Source: Sediminicola arcticus
GTDB taxonomy: Bacteria; Bacteroidota; Bacteroidia; Flavobacteriales; Flavobacteriaceae
Reading direction: 5' to 3'
DNA: 64,000 nucleotides
Assembly: GCF_040566695.1 (NCBI RefSeq)
Contig: NZ_JBEXAE010000006.1
Coordinates: 132,707 to 196,706, forward strand
Made by a program: the position numbers and the translations under genes. Below the pieces are notes generated by a model. It was given only the letters and a program-made list of their open reading frames with translations, had not been told where the DNA came from and ran no database searches. Shown here in pieces: positions 45,821 through 55,287 of the stretch; position 1 is the first letter of the stretch, and every line of letters begins with the position of its first letter.

Positions 45821-46207
45821 TTAATTCAAGGCAAAGGGGGCACTGAATTTAAAAGTGGGTACATAAACCCTAAATTTTTCTGTAGAAGTAAAATTAACCA
45901 TGTTGTAGTGTCCTTTCATGGCGCCTATTGGGGAAGCTAAAAGACATCCGGAACTATAAGTGTGTGATTCTCCAGGTTTAATTACTGGTTTTTTACCGAT
46001 AACCCCTTCTCCGTCCAAAATTTCCAATTCATTAAGCGCGTCATAAATCCTCCAATGGCGAGAAGTCAATTGCACGGAATCCTTACTTTGGTTTTCAATG
46101 GTGATGGTGTAGCCAAAGGCAAAATGCATCTTATAGTTTTTGAAGAAGGTTCCCTCAAAACTAGTGGATACAGAAATTTTAATGCCTTTTGTTACTTGGG
46201 TGATCAT
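45821..46207 (-). CDS. apaG: ApaG protein
   Basis: A 128-residue ApaG, a single fibronectin-like/immunoglobulin-like domain of normal length. Signature segments are FGYTITIENQSKDSVQLTSRHWRIYDALNEL, EGVIGKKPVIKPGESHTYSSGCLL and GAMKGHYNMV. ApaG is linked to Co2+/Mg2+ tolerance in enterobacteria, but its molecular function is poorly known. It lies between pruA and a decayed DUF3667 gene on the same strand. Confidence 0.94.
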   Translation of the reverse strand: MITQVTKGIKISVSTSFEGTFFKNYKMHFAFGYTITIENQSKDSVQLTSRHWRIYDALNELEILDGEGVIGKKPVIKPGESHTYSSGCLLASPIGAMKGHYNMVNFTSTEKFRVYVPTFKFSAPFALN

Positions 46208-46213
46208 GGTCTT

Positions 46214-47326
46214 TTAATAGGTAAAAATAGTTCCCGTAAACAGGATTATTACTGATATGGACGCTAAAATAAAGAAAACAGTGTTAATAATCAGATATTT
46301 AACAAAAGTTTTAAATCTTCCCCGCCCGTAAAAGTTTAGCATAGGCTTATAAACATAAACATAAACATAAACAGAGAAAACAAGGAGAAAAATCCAACCA
46401 GTGTCTGTCCTGAAAATAGCGTCTATGGCAAAACTAATAATTAGCAATATAAACAACAACTACTGAATGTGAAAGCTAAAGATTAGATGTTCGATGTAAT
46501 TGTATTTTTTTCTGATATACATCAGCCAAATGAATAAAGCAAATACTGGTAAAAGAAGAAAATAAGAAATGCAATTTTAGATATTAGTAAATTTAAATAG
46601 GTTCCTGGCTGATCAACTGCCCTTATAAGGCTTTTGGCAAGATTAAAGGATTTTCTATTTTGATAATTTTCGGGTATATTGAATTCTTCCTTTGCATCCT
46701 CAAATTTTTTTAAACGCTATTTCTTTATCAGAGTCATAAAGAAATAGGTCTTTGTATAAAAACGCTCTAGATAAGAATGGGTATTCAAGGAGTCAAAATA
46801 CCGCTGTAGATTAGCAAGGATGATGGAGTCCTTAGATTTTGTGAGCCAATAATAAGCCAAGACCTTTTGAATAGAATCGGTTTTTCTTGTTTCTTCATTT
46901 TGTTCTTGTAATGTTGCTAAATTAGAATGAATCTCATTAATATTGGGAATGCTTTCCATATCATCCATAGAGGTGAAATCATCGGAATAACCGAACATTA
47001 TAAAAACATAATAGCTAGGCTCAGTAAAAAACGGAAGGGATTGGTGTAGGAGACTCTTTGTCCTTTTAGATAATCTTTAGTAATCTTGCCAGGATGTAAC
47101 AACATGGCAGTTAAAGTCTTAAATAATTTGGAGTCGTACGATATGATACTCCCAAAAAACTCACTCACAAAATCTTTTAAGGATGGTTTTTTGGTGCTAG
47201 GTATTTGTGAGCAATTTGGGCAGTATTTGTTGCTAAATCTAGGATATGACCACAAGTAAGGCATTCTGTTCCCCTAAACTTTAATGGGTGTTGGTCTATG
47301 GAGTAGTTGGTTGGTAATTCTTCCAT
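46214..47326 (-). pseudogene. Decayed DUF3667 membrane protein gene
   Basis: From ATG 47326 the frame reads MEELPTNYSIDQHPLKF..TECLTCGH, then shifts near 47235 into RFSNKYCPNCSQ, completing the N-terminal four-Cys zinc ribbon. The second frame continues through LKDFVSEFFGSIISYDSKLFKTL to 46998, and further shifts near 46990, 46720 and 46540 lead through LAKSLIRAVDQPGTYLNLLISK to LPVFALFIWLMYIRKKYNYIEHLIFSFHIQ. A stop (TAG) then interrupts before LLFILLIISF, which runs to 46214. The joined product is a typical DUF3667 protein of about 350 residues with four C-terminal membrane helices. At least four lesions show it is dead. Confidence 0.85.
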
Positions 47327-47355
47327 AACAGCTCTTGGTTAAAAGGAATCAAATT

Positions 47356-48600
47356 TTAGTTGCTGATGTTTCTTGAATTAGCAGAACCAATGCCAATGAT
47401 ACTATCGTATAAATCTCCAAAATTTCTGTAATAGACCAATATCATATAATTGTTTTCGGTAAAATGAAAATTTCCCGAAACCGTGTTAAAATCAAGATCA
47501 CCTTCTGCTCTTTTGATAACGTATTTATAGTTATGAAAGCCTTGCTTCATTTCAATCATCGCCTCCATATACCCACTTTGGTCATTGTAGGTCATTTTGT
47601 TCTCATCTGTCATTTCATAATTATTGAATTTTCCTATAACATATACTTCATCCAGACCTATTTCTGGGGTATAGGGTAAGAAAAAATGTACGATGGAATA
47701 TTCTGCTTCCCTAGAAGAATCGTCACCTTGAAGGGTTCTAATGACAAAATCCCCATTGATATCGGGATAATACGTATACGGGCGCTGATCTCTAAAAATG
47801 TCGGGAAAAAGATAATGGTTATAAAGTCTGTCCATTTCTATGCGCGAAATCACGGCACTGGGAGCTCTAAGGTCTTTGGTGTCAAAATTCAGGTATTCGT
47901 TCCCGCCATAAAAACTAGTTTCCTGATCGTATTTATAGACTAATTCATTGCCAATAGTAAACTGAGGGGGAATATTATAAAGGGCAGATGGCCAGTAATT
48001 GTTTTGCAGGATAGCCACTTTTACTTCCTTTTTTGGGTTGACCAATTGTATGCCAGATGCTCTTATATTGAACTGGACTACTTGTTTTTCATCTATATAA
48101 TTGAAATCTCTTGAGCGTTTTACTGTAGCGCCCACTGAAACTAAATCTTGATAGATAATAAATTTTCTTGAAAAGACAATCTCATAAGAGTCGTTGTAAA
48201 CCTCAAGCATATAGTTGCCACTTACAGTTGGTCTTACATTTTGGTTGGGAATGGTTAGTCTGTAATTGGAGTAGGCCTGGAGGGTATTATAGCTATTTTC
48301 GTAATCTATGATCCTTTGATTATCAACACCGCTTAAGTATTGCGATTTTAAAAGGGTAGAAGGTGTCCAGTCGTAATCGCATAGAATAATTTTATAATAA
48401 TAGTCCGCTTCGCGGGCGGTTAAATCATCAAACTCTAAAAAGATAGGCTCCCCTAATTTTACAACAGGGAATTGGTCATCTGTATTTCCCTTAAAAATGA
48501 TGGTTTTTATATTTTTCGGAGGATTTACTTCTTCCAATACCTGTCCAAAGAGCATTGGGCTCGCTAAAAGAAGTATAAGCTGTTTAACAATAAGGCGCAT
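47356..48600 (-). CDS. DUF5103 protein, type IX secretion system plug protein
   Basis: A 414-residue secreted protein. I choose ATG 48600, giving the signal peptide MRLIVKQLILLLASPMLFGQ. The body matches the DUF5103 family (IKTIIFKGNTDDQFPVVKLGEPIFLEFDDL near the start, ADYYYKIILCDYDW, GNYMLEVYNDSYEIVFSRKF), a beta-rich protein reported as a plug-type partner of the type IX translocon. With PorT and the type B sorting domain protein at 62-63 kb it shows that this organism has type IX secretion. It is divergent from nqrA. Confidence 0.85.
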   Translation of the reverse strand: MRLIVKQLILLLASPMLFGQVLEEVNPPKNIKTIIFKGNTDDQFPVVKLGEPIFLEFDDLTAREADYYYKIILCDYDWTPSTLLKSQYLSGVDNQRIIDYENSYNTLQAYSNYRLTIPNQNVRPTVSGNYMLEVYNDSYEIVFSRKFIIYQDLVSVGATVKRSRDFNYIDEKQVVQFNIRASGIQLVNPKKEVKVAILQNNYWPSALYNIPPQFTIGNELVYKYDQETSFYGGNEYLNFDTKDLRAPSAVISRIEMDRLYNHYLFPDIFRDQRPYTYYPDINGDFVIRTLQGDDSSREAEYSIVHFFLPYTPEIGLDEVYVIGKFNNYEMTDENKMTYNDQSGYMEAMIEMKQGFHNYKYVIKRAEGDLDFNTVSGNFHFTENNYMILVYYRNFGDLYDSIIGIGSANSRNISN

Positions 48601-48710
48601 TTGTATTGTGTTTTTTAAGTAAAAGTAAACAAAAAGGATGCCCAAAAAATTAACAAGGACCCAATCCCTAAATTTATGAGCAATAATTATGAAAACTTTC
48701 TTTTAAATAC

Positions 48711-48718
48711 TAAATTTG
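48711..48718 (+). promoter_or_regulatory. -7 element of the nqr operon
   Basis: TAAATTTG matches TAnnTTTG exactly and ends 34 nt before nqrA; the predicted leader is about 28 nt. Confidence 0.5.
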
Positions 48719-48752
48719 CATCCAAATTTTGTTAACCTAAGGTCTACAATAT

Positions 48753-50105
48753 ATGTCTAAAGACATTCGAATTAAAAAAGGCTTAAACATTAATCTTGTT
48801 GGTGCAGCGGAACATGAAACTTCTAAAGCCGTTTTAAGTAATGTTTATTCAATTAATCTTCACGATTTTCACGGAGTTACTCCGAAACTATTGGTAAAAC
48901 AAGGCGCTGAGGTAAAAGCTGGCGAACCGCTTTTTTTTGATAAGAATCAAGAAGGGGTGAAATTTGTTTCGCCTGTAAGCGGAGAATTGGTGGAAGTTGT
49001 TAGAGGCGAGCGCAGGAGAATCCTGTCACTTAAGATTCTTGCAGATAAAACGCAGGAATTCATGGCACATAAACCTTTAAATTTAGAAGGAGCGTCTCCG
49101 CAGGATGTTAAAACGTTTTTATTAAATGGTGGCGTTTGGCCATTTGTAAGACAAAGGCCTTATGATATTATTGCAGATGCCGAAGTAACTCCAAAGGGTG
49201 TTTTTATCTCAGGGTATGTTACGGCTCCATTAGCAGCTGATTTGGATTATGTGTTGCAAGGAAAGGAAAAAGAGCTACAAGCTGCTATCACTGCCTTAGG
49301 TAAACTGACCTCAGGGAAGGTGCATGTGTCAGTTGGAAAGTCTTCCAACTCTCCATTGGCCGGGTTAAAGGGTATTGAATTGCACAAAATGTCAGGACCT
49401 CACCCAGCAGGCTTGGTAGGTACATTGATTAATAGGATAGATCCTATCAATAAAGGAGAGGTAGTTTGGACTATAGCTCCCCAAGATTTAGTGATCATAG
49501 GGGAATTGTTGTTGACAGGAAAATTCAATGCTGAACGAACTATTGCTTTGGCGGGCTCATCTGTAAAAGCTCCTAAATATTACACTACTAAAATTGGGAC
49601 AGAGATTTCTACTTTTCTTTATGCCAGTGGCGTAAATAATGAAAACATTAGGGTGATCAACGGAGATGTACTCACGGGTTCTCAAACTAAACCAGATGGT
49701 CATTTGGGATATTATAATAACACCGTTAGTGTTATTCCAGAGGGAGATGATTATGAATTTTTTGGTTGGAACAAGCCAGTATTCGATAAAATCTCATCTA
49801 CTAGGGCCTTGACATTCTCTTGGATGTTCCCAAATAAAAAATATGATCTTACAACAAATACCAATGGTGAGCACCGTGCTTTTGTTTTAACTGGCAAATA
49901 TGAGGAGGTTTTCCCTTTAGATATTTATCCCTTGCAATTGCTTAAAGCATGTATGATAGGGGATTTAGACGAAATGGAACAATTGGGATTGTATGAGGTG
50001 GCTCCAGAAGATTTTTCATTAACGGAGTTTATTTGTATATCCAAACAACCCCACCAGCAGATCATCAGGGAAGGATTGGACTTATTGTATAAAGAAATAG
50101 GATAG
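48753..50105 (+). CDS. nqrA: Na+-translocating NADH:quinone reductase subunit A
   Basis: A 450-residue peripheral subunit of the Nqr complex, normal length. It begins with IRIKKGLNINLVGAAEHE and contains the lipoyl/biotinyl-like barrel (KQGAEVKAGEPLFFDKNQEGVKFVSPVSGELVEV, about residues 45-80) and the SLBB-like C-terminal part. It carries no cofactor and contributes to quinone binding. First gene of a tight operon: 3 bp to nqrB. Confidence 0.97.
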   Translation: MSKDIRIKKGLNINLVGAAEHETSKAVLSNVYSINLHDFHGVTPKLLVKQGAEVKAGEPLFFDKNQEGVKFVSPVSGELVEVVRGERRRILSLKILADKTQEFMAHKPLNLEGASPQDVKTFLLNGGVWPFVRQRPYDIIADAEVTPKGVFISGYVTAPLAADLDYVLQGKEKELQAAITALGKLTSGKVHVSVGKSSNSPLAGLKGIELHKMSGPHPAGLVGTLINRIDPINKGEVVWTIAPQDLVIIGELLLTGKFNAERTIALAGSSVKAPKYYTTKIGTEISTFLYASGVNNENIRVINGDVLTGSQTKPDGHLGYYNNTVSVIPEGDDYEFFGWNKPVFDKISSTRALTFSWMFPNKKYDLTTNTNGEHRAFVLTGKYEEVFPLDIYPLQLLKACMIGDLDEMEQLGLYEVAPEDFSLTEFICISKQPHQQIIREGLDLLYKEIG

Positions 50106-50108
50106 GAG

Positions 50109-51377
50109 ATGAGTTTAAAAAATAATTTGCACAATTTAAAGGAGAAGTACAAGGGCAAGAAAATGGCTCCTGCGTTCAACGCATTGCATACTTTTTTGTA
50201 CACTCCAAATGAAACAACACATTCTGGTTCTCACGTTCGCTCAGCGGATGATTTAAAAAGAACAATGAACACGGTGATAATCGCATTATTACCTGTGCTG
50301 CTTTTTGGAATTTTCAATGCAGGATACCAGCATTATGCTGCAGTAGATGCTGCTAACGGGGTGATTCGTCAAGCGTCACTACTTGGAAACTTCTTGACTT
50401 GGGACAATTTTATCATGGGAGCATGGACCGTATTGCCATTGGTAGTTGTGTCTTATGTAGTTGGACTTGCTGTAGAGTTTGTCTTCGCTGTGATCAAAGG
50501 TCATGAGGTAGAAGAAGGATATTTGGTTACAGGTATGCTGGTTCCCTTGATTGTACCTATAGATACCCCATTATGGATGTTGGCTGTTGCCGTTGTCTTC
50601 GGAGTTGTTATAGGAAAAGAAGTTTTTGGTGGTACTGGGATGAATATCTTAAACCCAGCATTGACGATTAGGGCTTTCTTGTTTTTTGCCTATCCTACCT
50701 GGATGAGTGGTGATAAGGTGTGGGTTCATGAAGCTGTTGAAAGAGCAGGTACTGCAGATGCAATTTCTGGTGAAACGGTATTGGGATACTTGGCACAGGG
50801 TAGGGGAAGTGAAATTTCTTATTCCGTTTCTGATATGTTCTTCGGTTTTATTCCAGGTTCTGTTGGAGAAACTTCTACGATATTAATTTTGTTGGGAGGA
50901 CTATTCTTGATCTTTACTAAGATTGCTAGCTGGAGAATTATGGTAAGTGCCGTATTAGGGGCTTTGGCAATGGGTCTTATTTTCAATGGGGCCGTAAACG
51001 CTGGATGGATCACAGAGAGTAGTAAGTTTTATGGTTTAATGAGCTTTGATTTCTGGCAACATCTTATCGTTGGTGGTTTGGCTTTTGGTATTGTTTATAT
51101 GGCGACGGACCCTGTAACTGGTTCGCAAACTGACAAAGGAAAATGGTACTATGGATTTTTTATTGGATTTATTTCGGTAATGATAAGGGTGTTTAACCCA
51201 GCTTATCCAGAAGGAGTTTTCTTAGCTATTTTATTGATGAACGTATTTGCTCCTACTATAGATCATTACGTCATACGAGGAAATATTAACAAGCGTCTTA
51301 AGAGATTAAAGAACGCCAACATTTTACCAAAGGATGTACATGGTGAAGAAAAGAAACTAAAAGTTGAAACAGTTTAA
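50109..51377 (+). CDS. nqrB: Na+-translocating NADH:quinone reductase subunit B
   Basis: A 422-residue membrane subunit with about ten helices. It carries riboflavin and a covalently bound FMN and forms part of the Na+ path. The FMN is attached by ApbE to the Thr of a D-x-x-S-G-A-T motif; here it reads D217-A-I-S-G-E-T223, with Glu in the Ala position. Other family segments are HSGSHVRSADDLKRTMNTV and GMNILNPALTIRAFLFFAYP. Confidence 0.96.
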   Translation: MSLKNNLHNLKEKYKGKKMAPAFNALHTFLYTPNETTHSGSHVRSADDLKRTMNTVIIALLPVLLFGIFNAGYQHYAAVDAANGVIRQASLLGNFLTWDNFIMGAWTVLPLVVVSYVVGLAVEFVFAVIKGHEVEEGYLVTGMLVPLIVPIDTPLWMLAVAVVFGVVIGKEVFGGTGMNILNPALTIRAFLFFAYPTWMSGDKVWVHEAVERAGTADAISGETVLGYLAQGRGSEISYSVSDMFFGFIPGSVGETSTILILLGGLFLIFTKIASWRIMVSAVLGALAMGLIFNGAVNAGWITESSKFYGLMSFDFWQHLIVGGLAFGIVYMATDPVTGSQTDKGKWYYGFFIGFISVMIRVFNPAYPEGVFLAILLMNVFAPTIDHYVIRGNINKRLKRLKNANILPKDVHGEEKKLKVETV

Positions 51378-51379
51378 TT

Positions 51380-52132
51380 ATGGCAATTAATACAGATAAA
51401 AACGTTTATACCGTTGCCTTTGCTGCTGTAATGGTTGTTGTTGTTGGGGCAGTATTGGCTTTCGTAGCCTCATCCCTAAGTGCAAAAATCAGCCAAAATG
51501 AGAAGTTGGAAAAGCAACAGAACATTTTGTACGCTATGGGCATTAACGAAAATGTGGACGAAGGTAGTGTGAACTTTGTGCCAACGGATAAAGTGGCAGA
51601 GGAGTTCAATAAATATATTACGGAGCAAATCGTAATCGAGGGTTCGGAAATCACCGAAGATGATGAAGCCTATTTGATCAATTTAAAACAACAAGAGACT
51701 GCTGCCAAAAATGGTAAGACTAGAAAACTTCCCTTGTTTATAGGGGAGAAAGAAGGTAAAAAATTCTATATCATCCCAATGTATGGGAAAGGACTATGGG
51801 ATGCCATTTGGGGATTTGTATCCTTAGATGAGAATTTGATCGTGCAAGGTGTTTATTTTGATCATAAAGGTGAAACTCCAGGTCTTGGAGCTAACATCAA
51901 GCAGCGTTACTTCATGGATGATTTCAAAGGTGAATCTATTCTTGACGGTACTGAATATGCAGGTATAAAAGTTGCAAAGGGGAATAATGACCCTATTAAT
52001 AACACAAAAGACGATAACGAGGTTGATGCTCTTGCAGGTGCTACTATTACTGGAAACGGTGTTAGTGCCATGATCAAAGAAAGTGTAAACCTTTACAAAA
52101 GTTATTTGGAAACCATAAGAGCTAAAAATTAA
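51380..52132 (+). CDS. nqrC: Na+-translocating NADH:quinone reductase subunit C
   Basis: A 250-residue subunit with one N-terminal membrane helix (about residues 11-33) and a periplasmic FMN-binding domain. The flavinylation motif is D216-A-L-A-G-A-T222, where ApbE attaches FMN to the Thr. Other segments are YGKGLWDAIWGFVSLD and HKGETPGLGANI. Overlapping spacing (2 bp from nqrB, 3 bp to nqrD) indicates one operon. Confidence 0.96.
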   Translation: MAINTDKNVYTVAFAAVMVVVVGAVLAFVASSLSAKISQNEKLEKQQNILYAMGINENVDEGSVNFVPTDKVAEEFNKYITEQIVIEGSEITEDDEAYLINLKQQETAAKNGKTRKLPLFIGEKEGKKFYIIPMYGKGLWDAIWGFVSLDENLIVQGVYFDHKGETPGLGANIKQRYFMDDFKGESILDGTEYAGIKVAKGNNDPINNTKDDNEVDALAGATITGNGVSAMIKESVNLYKSYLETIRAKN

Positions 52133-52135
52133 AAC

Positions 52136-52783
52136 ATGGCACTACTTTCTAAAAGAGATACCAGTCTTATACTGGACCCACTGGCAGATAACAACCCTAT
52201 TACCATACAGGTATTGGGTATCTGTTCAGCATTGGCAATTACTGCAGAACTAAAGGCCTCCATAGTTATGGCGGTTTCTGTTATGTTCGTTTTAGGTATG
52301 GGTAACGTGGTAATTTCATTGTTGCGTAATATTATCCCCTCTAAAATTAGGATTATCGTTCAATTGGTGGTGGTTGCTGCCCTGGTAATTGTTGTGGATC
52401 AAGTGTTAAAGGCTTTCGCTTATGAATTGAGTAAGACGTTATCGGTTTTCGTTGGGTTAATCATTACCAACTGTATCATTATGGGTCGTTTTGAGGCATT
52501 TGCCTTGGGTAACGGGCCATGGAGATCTTTTTTGGATGGTATTGGTAATGCTGCTGGATACGGTTTAATATTAATTGTTGTTGGTTTTTTCCGGGAATTG
52601 TTAGGTTCTGGAACACTGCTAGGAATAAAGGTATTAGGGGATCCTATTACTAAGTCAGGATTGTACAGTATTGGATATGAGAATAATGGATTCATGTTAC
52701 TTTCGCCAATGGCCCTTATCGTCGTTGGTCTTATCATATGGGTGCAACGTTCTAGGAACAAAGCCTTAATTGAAGAAAACTAG
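52136..52783 (+). CDS. nqrD: Na+-translocating NADH:quinone reductase subunit D
   Basis: A 215-residue six-helix membrane subunit. With NqrE it forms a pseudo-symmetric pair that holds an intramembrane iron-sulfur centre; the ligand cysteines are C30 (VLGICSALAIT) and C113 (IITNCIIMGRFEAFA). The length is normal. The start is 3 bp after the nqrC stop. Confidence 0.96.
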   Translation: MALLSKRDTSLILDPLADNNPITIQVLGICSALAITAELKASIVMAVSVMFVLGMGNVVISLLRNIIPSKIRIIVQLVVVAALVIVVDQVLKAFAYELSKTLSVFVGLIITNCIIMGRFEAFALGNGPWRSFLDGIGNAAGYGLILIVVGFFRELLGSGTLLGIKVLGDPITKSGLYSIGYENNGFMLLSPMALIVVGLIIWVQRSRNKALIEEN

Positions 52784-52807
52784 TAGTTACTTAAAAAGAA
52801 CAATGTT

Positions 52808-53542
52808 ATGTTAGAACATGTAGAATTATTCTTTAAATCCATATTTATAGACAATATGGTATTTGCCACATTCCTTGGGATGTGTTCCTACCTAGCGGTA
52901 TCCAAAAAAGTGACTACTGCTGTGGGTCTTGGAGCTGCTGTTATCTTTGTATTGGCGGTAACAGTTCCAATGAACTGGTTGTTGGACCAATATATATTGA
53001 GAGATGGGGCACTGGCCTGGTTGGGACCGGAATATGCGGACTATAACTTAAGCTTTTTATCATTTATTCTATTTATTGCCACTATAGCAACTATGGTGCA
53101 ATTGGTAGAAATAGTAGTAGAAAAGTTTTCGCCGGCACTTTACAACTCTCTTGGGATATTTCTACCATTGATCGCGGTTAACTGTGCTATATTGGGAGGG
53201 TCGTTATTTATGCAATCTAGGGATATCCAAACATTGGGTCTAGCATTTAACTACGGACTCTCTTCTGGTATTGGATGGTTCCTAGCAATTTTGGCCATTG
53301 CTGCTATTCGTGAGAAAATCAGATACTCTAATGTTCCAGCCCCATTAAGAGGTCTAGGAATAACCTTTATCATCACAGGACTTATGGCTATTGGCTTTAT
53401 GAGTTTTGGTGGGATGCTAACGGGTGGTGATGAAGCCCCTAAAGAAGCAACGGAGACCACTGCCCAAAAAGTGGATGAAAATAAAATAAAAAAAGAAGCC
53501 AAGGAGAATACGGTTTCTTACAACAATGCTATAAATAAATAA
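52808..53542 (+). CDS. nqrE: Na+-translocating NADH:quinone reductase subunit E, C-terminally extended
   Basis: A 244-residue membrane subunit with six helices. Its iron ligands are C26 (FLGMCSYLAVS) and C126 (LIAVNCAILGG), matching NqrD. The usual NqrE is about 200 residues; this one has an extra polar, highly charged tail of roughly 40 residues (GGDEAPKEATETTAQKVDE and onward) after the last helix, likely cytoplasmic and disordered. Start 24 bp after nqrD. Confidence 0.95.
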   Translation: MLEHVELFFKSIFIDNMVFATFLGMCSYLAVSKKVTTAVGLGAAVIFVLAVTVPMNWLLDQYILRDGALAWLGPEYADYNLSFLSFILFIATIATMVQLVEIVVEKFSPALYNSLGIFLPLIAVNCAILGGSLFMQSRDIQTLGLAFNYGLSSGIGWFLAILAIAAIREKIRYSNVPAPLRGLGITFIITGLMAIGFMSFGGMLTGGDEAPKEATETTAQKVDENKIKKEAKENTVSYNNAINK

Positions 53543-53544
53543 GA

Positions 53545-54852
53545 ATGATTTTAGCTACAAGTACAGTTGGAACAATTGTCATAACCGTAGTGGCCTTTAT
53601 GGTGCTATTGTTACTATTGGTTACACTTTTGTTGTTCACAAAGGAGAAATTATCTCCTTCAGGACCTGTGACCATTACCATCAATGGTGAAAAGAAGATT
53701 GAGGTGGGTTCTGGGAACTCCTTGTTATCCACTTTGGGTAACCAAAAGATATTTCTTCCTTCTGCATGTGGAGGTGGTGGTACCTGTATTCAGTGTGAGT
53801 GTCATGTGAATTCTGGTGGTGGGGAAGCTTTGCCAACAGAAACACCGCACTTCTCAAAAAAGGAATTGAACGCAGGAGCACGTTTGGCTTGTCAAGTGAA
53901 GGTGAAACAAGATATGGATATTACCATTCCTGAAGAAGTATTTGGGATTAAGAAATGGGATGCGACCGTCGTTAGAAATTATAACGTAGCCTCTTTCATC
54001 AAGGAATTCGTAGTACAAATACCAGAGGACATGCCTTATAAGGCTGGGGGTTATATTCAAATCGAAATACCCGAATGCGAAATTAAGTATGCAGACATAG
54101 ATATCACGGCACACCCTGAAGAGCATGAGACACCGGATAAGTTTCAGGCCGAGTGGGATAAATTTAATTTATGGCCATTGTCCATGAAAAATCCGGAAAC
54201 AGTGGAAAGGGCCTACTCTATGGCTTCTTACCCTGCTGAGGGAAGAGAGATCATGTTGAACGTGCGTATCGCTACCCCACCATGGGACAGGTCTAAGAAT
54301 GGATGGATGGATGTTAATCCTGGTATTGCTTCCTCCTTTATATTTGCCCAAAAACCTGGGGATAAAGTCATTATTTCTGGACCTTATGGTGAATTTTTCA
54401 TTAACGAGTCAGAATCAGAGATGTTATATGTTGGTGGTGGAGCAGGAATGGCGCCAATGCGTTCGCACTTATACCATCTATTCAAAACTTTAAAAACAAA
54501 TCGTAAAGTCACCTATTGGTACGGAGGTCGTTCTAAGAGAGAACTGTTCTACTTGGATCATTTTTATAGGTTGGAGAATGAATTTCCAAATTTCAAGTTC
54601 TATATGGCTCTTTCCGAACCGATGCCAGAAGATAATTGGAAGGTAAAAGAGAATATAGATGCCCCAGGAGATGGTTTCGTAGGATTTATACACAATTGTG
54701 TTATTGATAACTATTTAAGCCATCACGAAACTCCTGAGGATATTGAGTTGTATTTCTGTGGTCCTCCATTGATGAACAAAGCGGTTCAAAAAATGGGTGA
54801 AGATTATGGAATTCCAGATGAACATATCAGGTTTGATGATTTTGGAGGATAA
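53545..54852 (+). CDS. nqrF: Na+-translocating NADH:quinone reductase subunit F
   Basis: A 435-residue NADH-oxidising subunit. Domains in order: an N-terminal membrane anchor (about residues 10-32), a plant-type [2Fe-2S] ferredoxin domain with C75, C81, C84 and C116, then FAD-binding (RAYSMASYPAEG) and NADH-binding (YVGGGAGMAPMRSHL, ELYFCGPPLMNKAV) domains. It feeds electrons from NADH into the complex. Last of the six core nqr genes; a hairpin follows. Confidence 0.97.
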   Translation: MILATSTVGTIVITVVAFMVLLLLLVTLLLFTKEKLSPSGPVTITINGEKKIEVGSGNSLLSTLGNQKIFLPSACGGGGTCIQCECHVNSGGGEALPTETPHFSKKELNAGARLACQVKVKQDMDITIPEEVFGIKKWDATVVRNYNVASFIKEFVVQIPEDMPYKAGGYIQIEIPECEIKYADIDITAHPEEHETPDKFQAEWDKFNLWPLSMKNPETVERAYSMASYPAEGREIMLNVRIATPPWDRSKNGWMDVNPGIASSFIFAQKPGDKVIISGPYGEFFINESESEMLYVGGGAGMAPMRSHLYHLFKTLKTNRKVTYWYGGRSKRELFYLDHFYRLENEFPNFKFYMALSEPMPEDNWKVKENIDAPGDGFVGFIHNCVIDNYLSHHETPEDIELYFCGPPLMNKAVQKMGEDYGIPDEHIRFDDFGG

Positions 54853-54882
54853 TAGCTCCTTAGTAAGAATGACTAATATTTT

Positions 54883-54911
54883 AAAAACCGATATTTCTGA
54901 TATCGGTTTTT
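54883..54911 (+). terminator. Terminator after nqrF
   Basis: AAAAACCGATAT and ATATCGGTTTTT form a 12-bp stem around TTCTG, with a T-run, 31 bp past the nqrF stop and 14 bp before the next gene. Read-through would still allow the downstream pair to be expressed. Confidence 0.85.
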
Positions 54912-54924
54912 TTATACCTAATGA

Positions 54925-55287
54925 ATGATGAAAGCGCTAACGAGACAGGAATTACATAATTTGGCAATGAATATTGTAGGGAAGCATCTCGAGGCCAATG
55001 GCTTTGAGTTTGTTGCCATTAATAGCACGTTAGGGAAAACCCCCCAGTTTGTATGTGCCAAGGAAAAACAACTTTCGTTTGTGGTGGTTCGCAGTATTTC
55101 TTACCCAGAGGATCCCAAAGAATACGACGCTGTACTGATGGAAAAAATAAAAGGGCATGCCGATAAATCTAATGCTCAATTATTTTATGCAGGGGTAGGG
55201 TTGGTCAATGCAAAGGAATTTAAACTTCCGATATATTTAAATGAAGAGTATATCGTGGATTATGATGGATTAATAGCAATAGAATAA
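54925..55287 (+). CDS. Conserved 120-residue protein of the nqr-apbE region
   Basis: A 120-residue soluble protein with no signal peptide or membrane segment. The sequence begins MMKALTRQELHNLAMNIVGK and continues with HLEANGFEFVAINSTLGKTPQFVC and LSFVVVRSISYPEDP; the alternation suggests an alpha/beta fold. Homologues in Bacteroidota genomes are often labelled as an Nqr subunit F on context alone, but it contains no FeS or flavin motif. It lies between nqrF and apbE and overlaps the apbE start (ATG shares bases with its TAA), so the two are translationally coupled. Role in assembly or maturation of Nqr is inference. Confidence 0.75.
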   Translation: MMKALTRQELHNLAMNIVGKHLEANGFEFVAINSTLGKTPQFVCAKEKQLSFVVVRSISYPEDPKEYDAVLMEKIKGHADKSNAQLFYAGVGLVNAKEFKLPIYLNEEYIVDYDGLIAIE

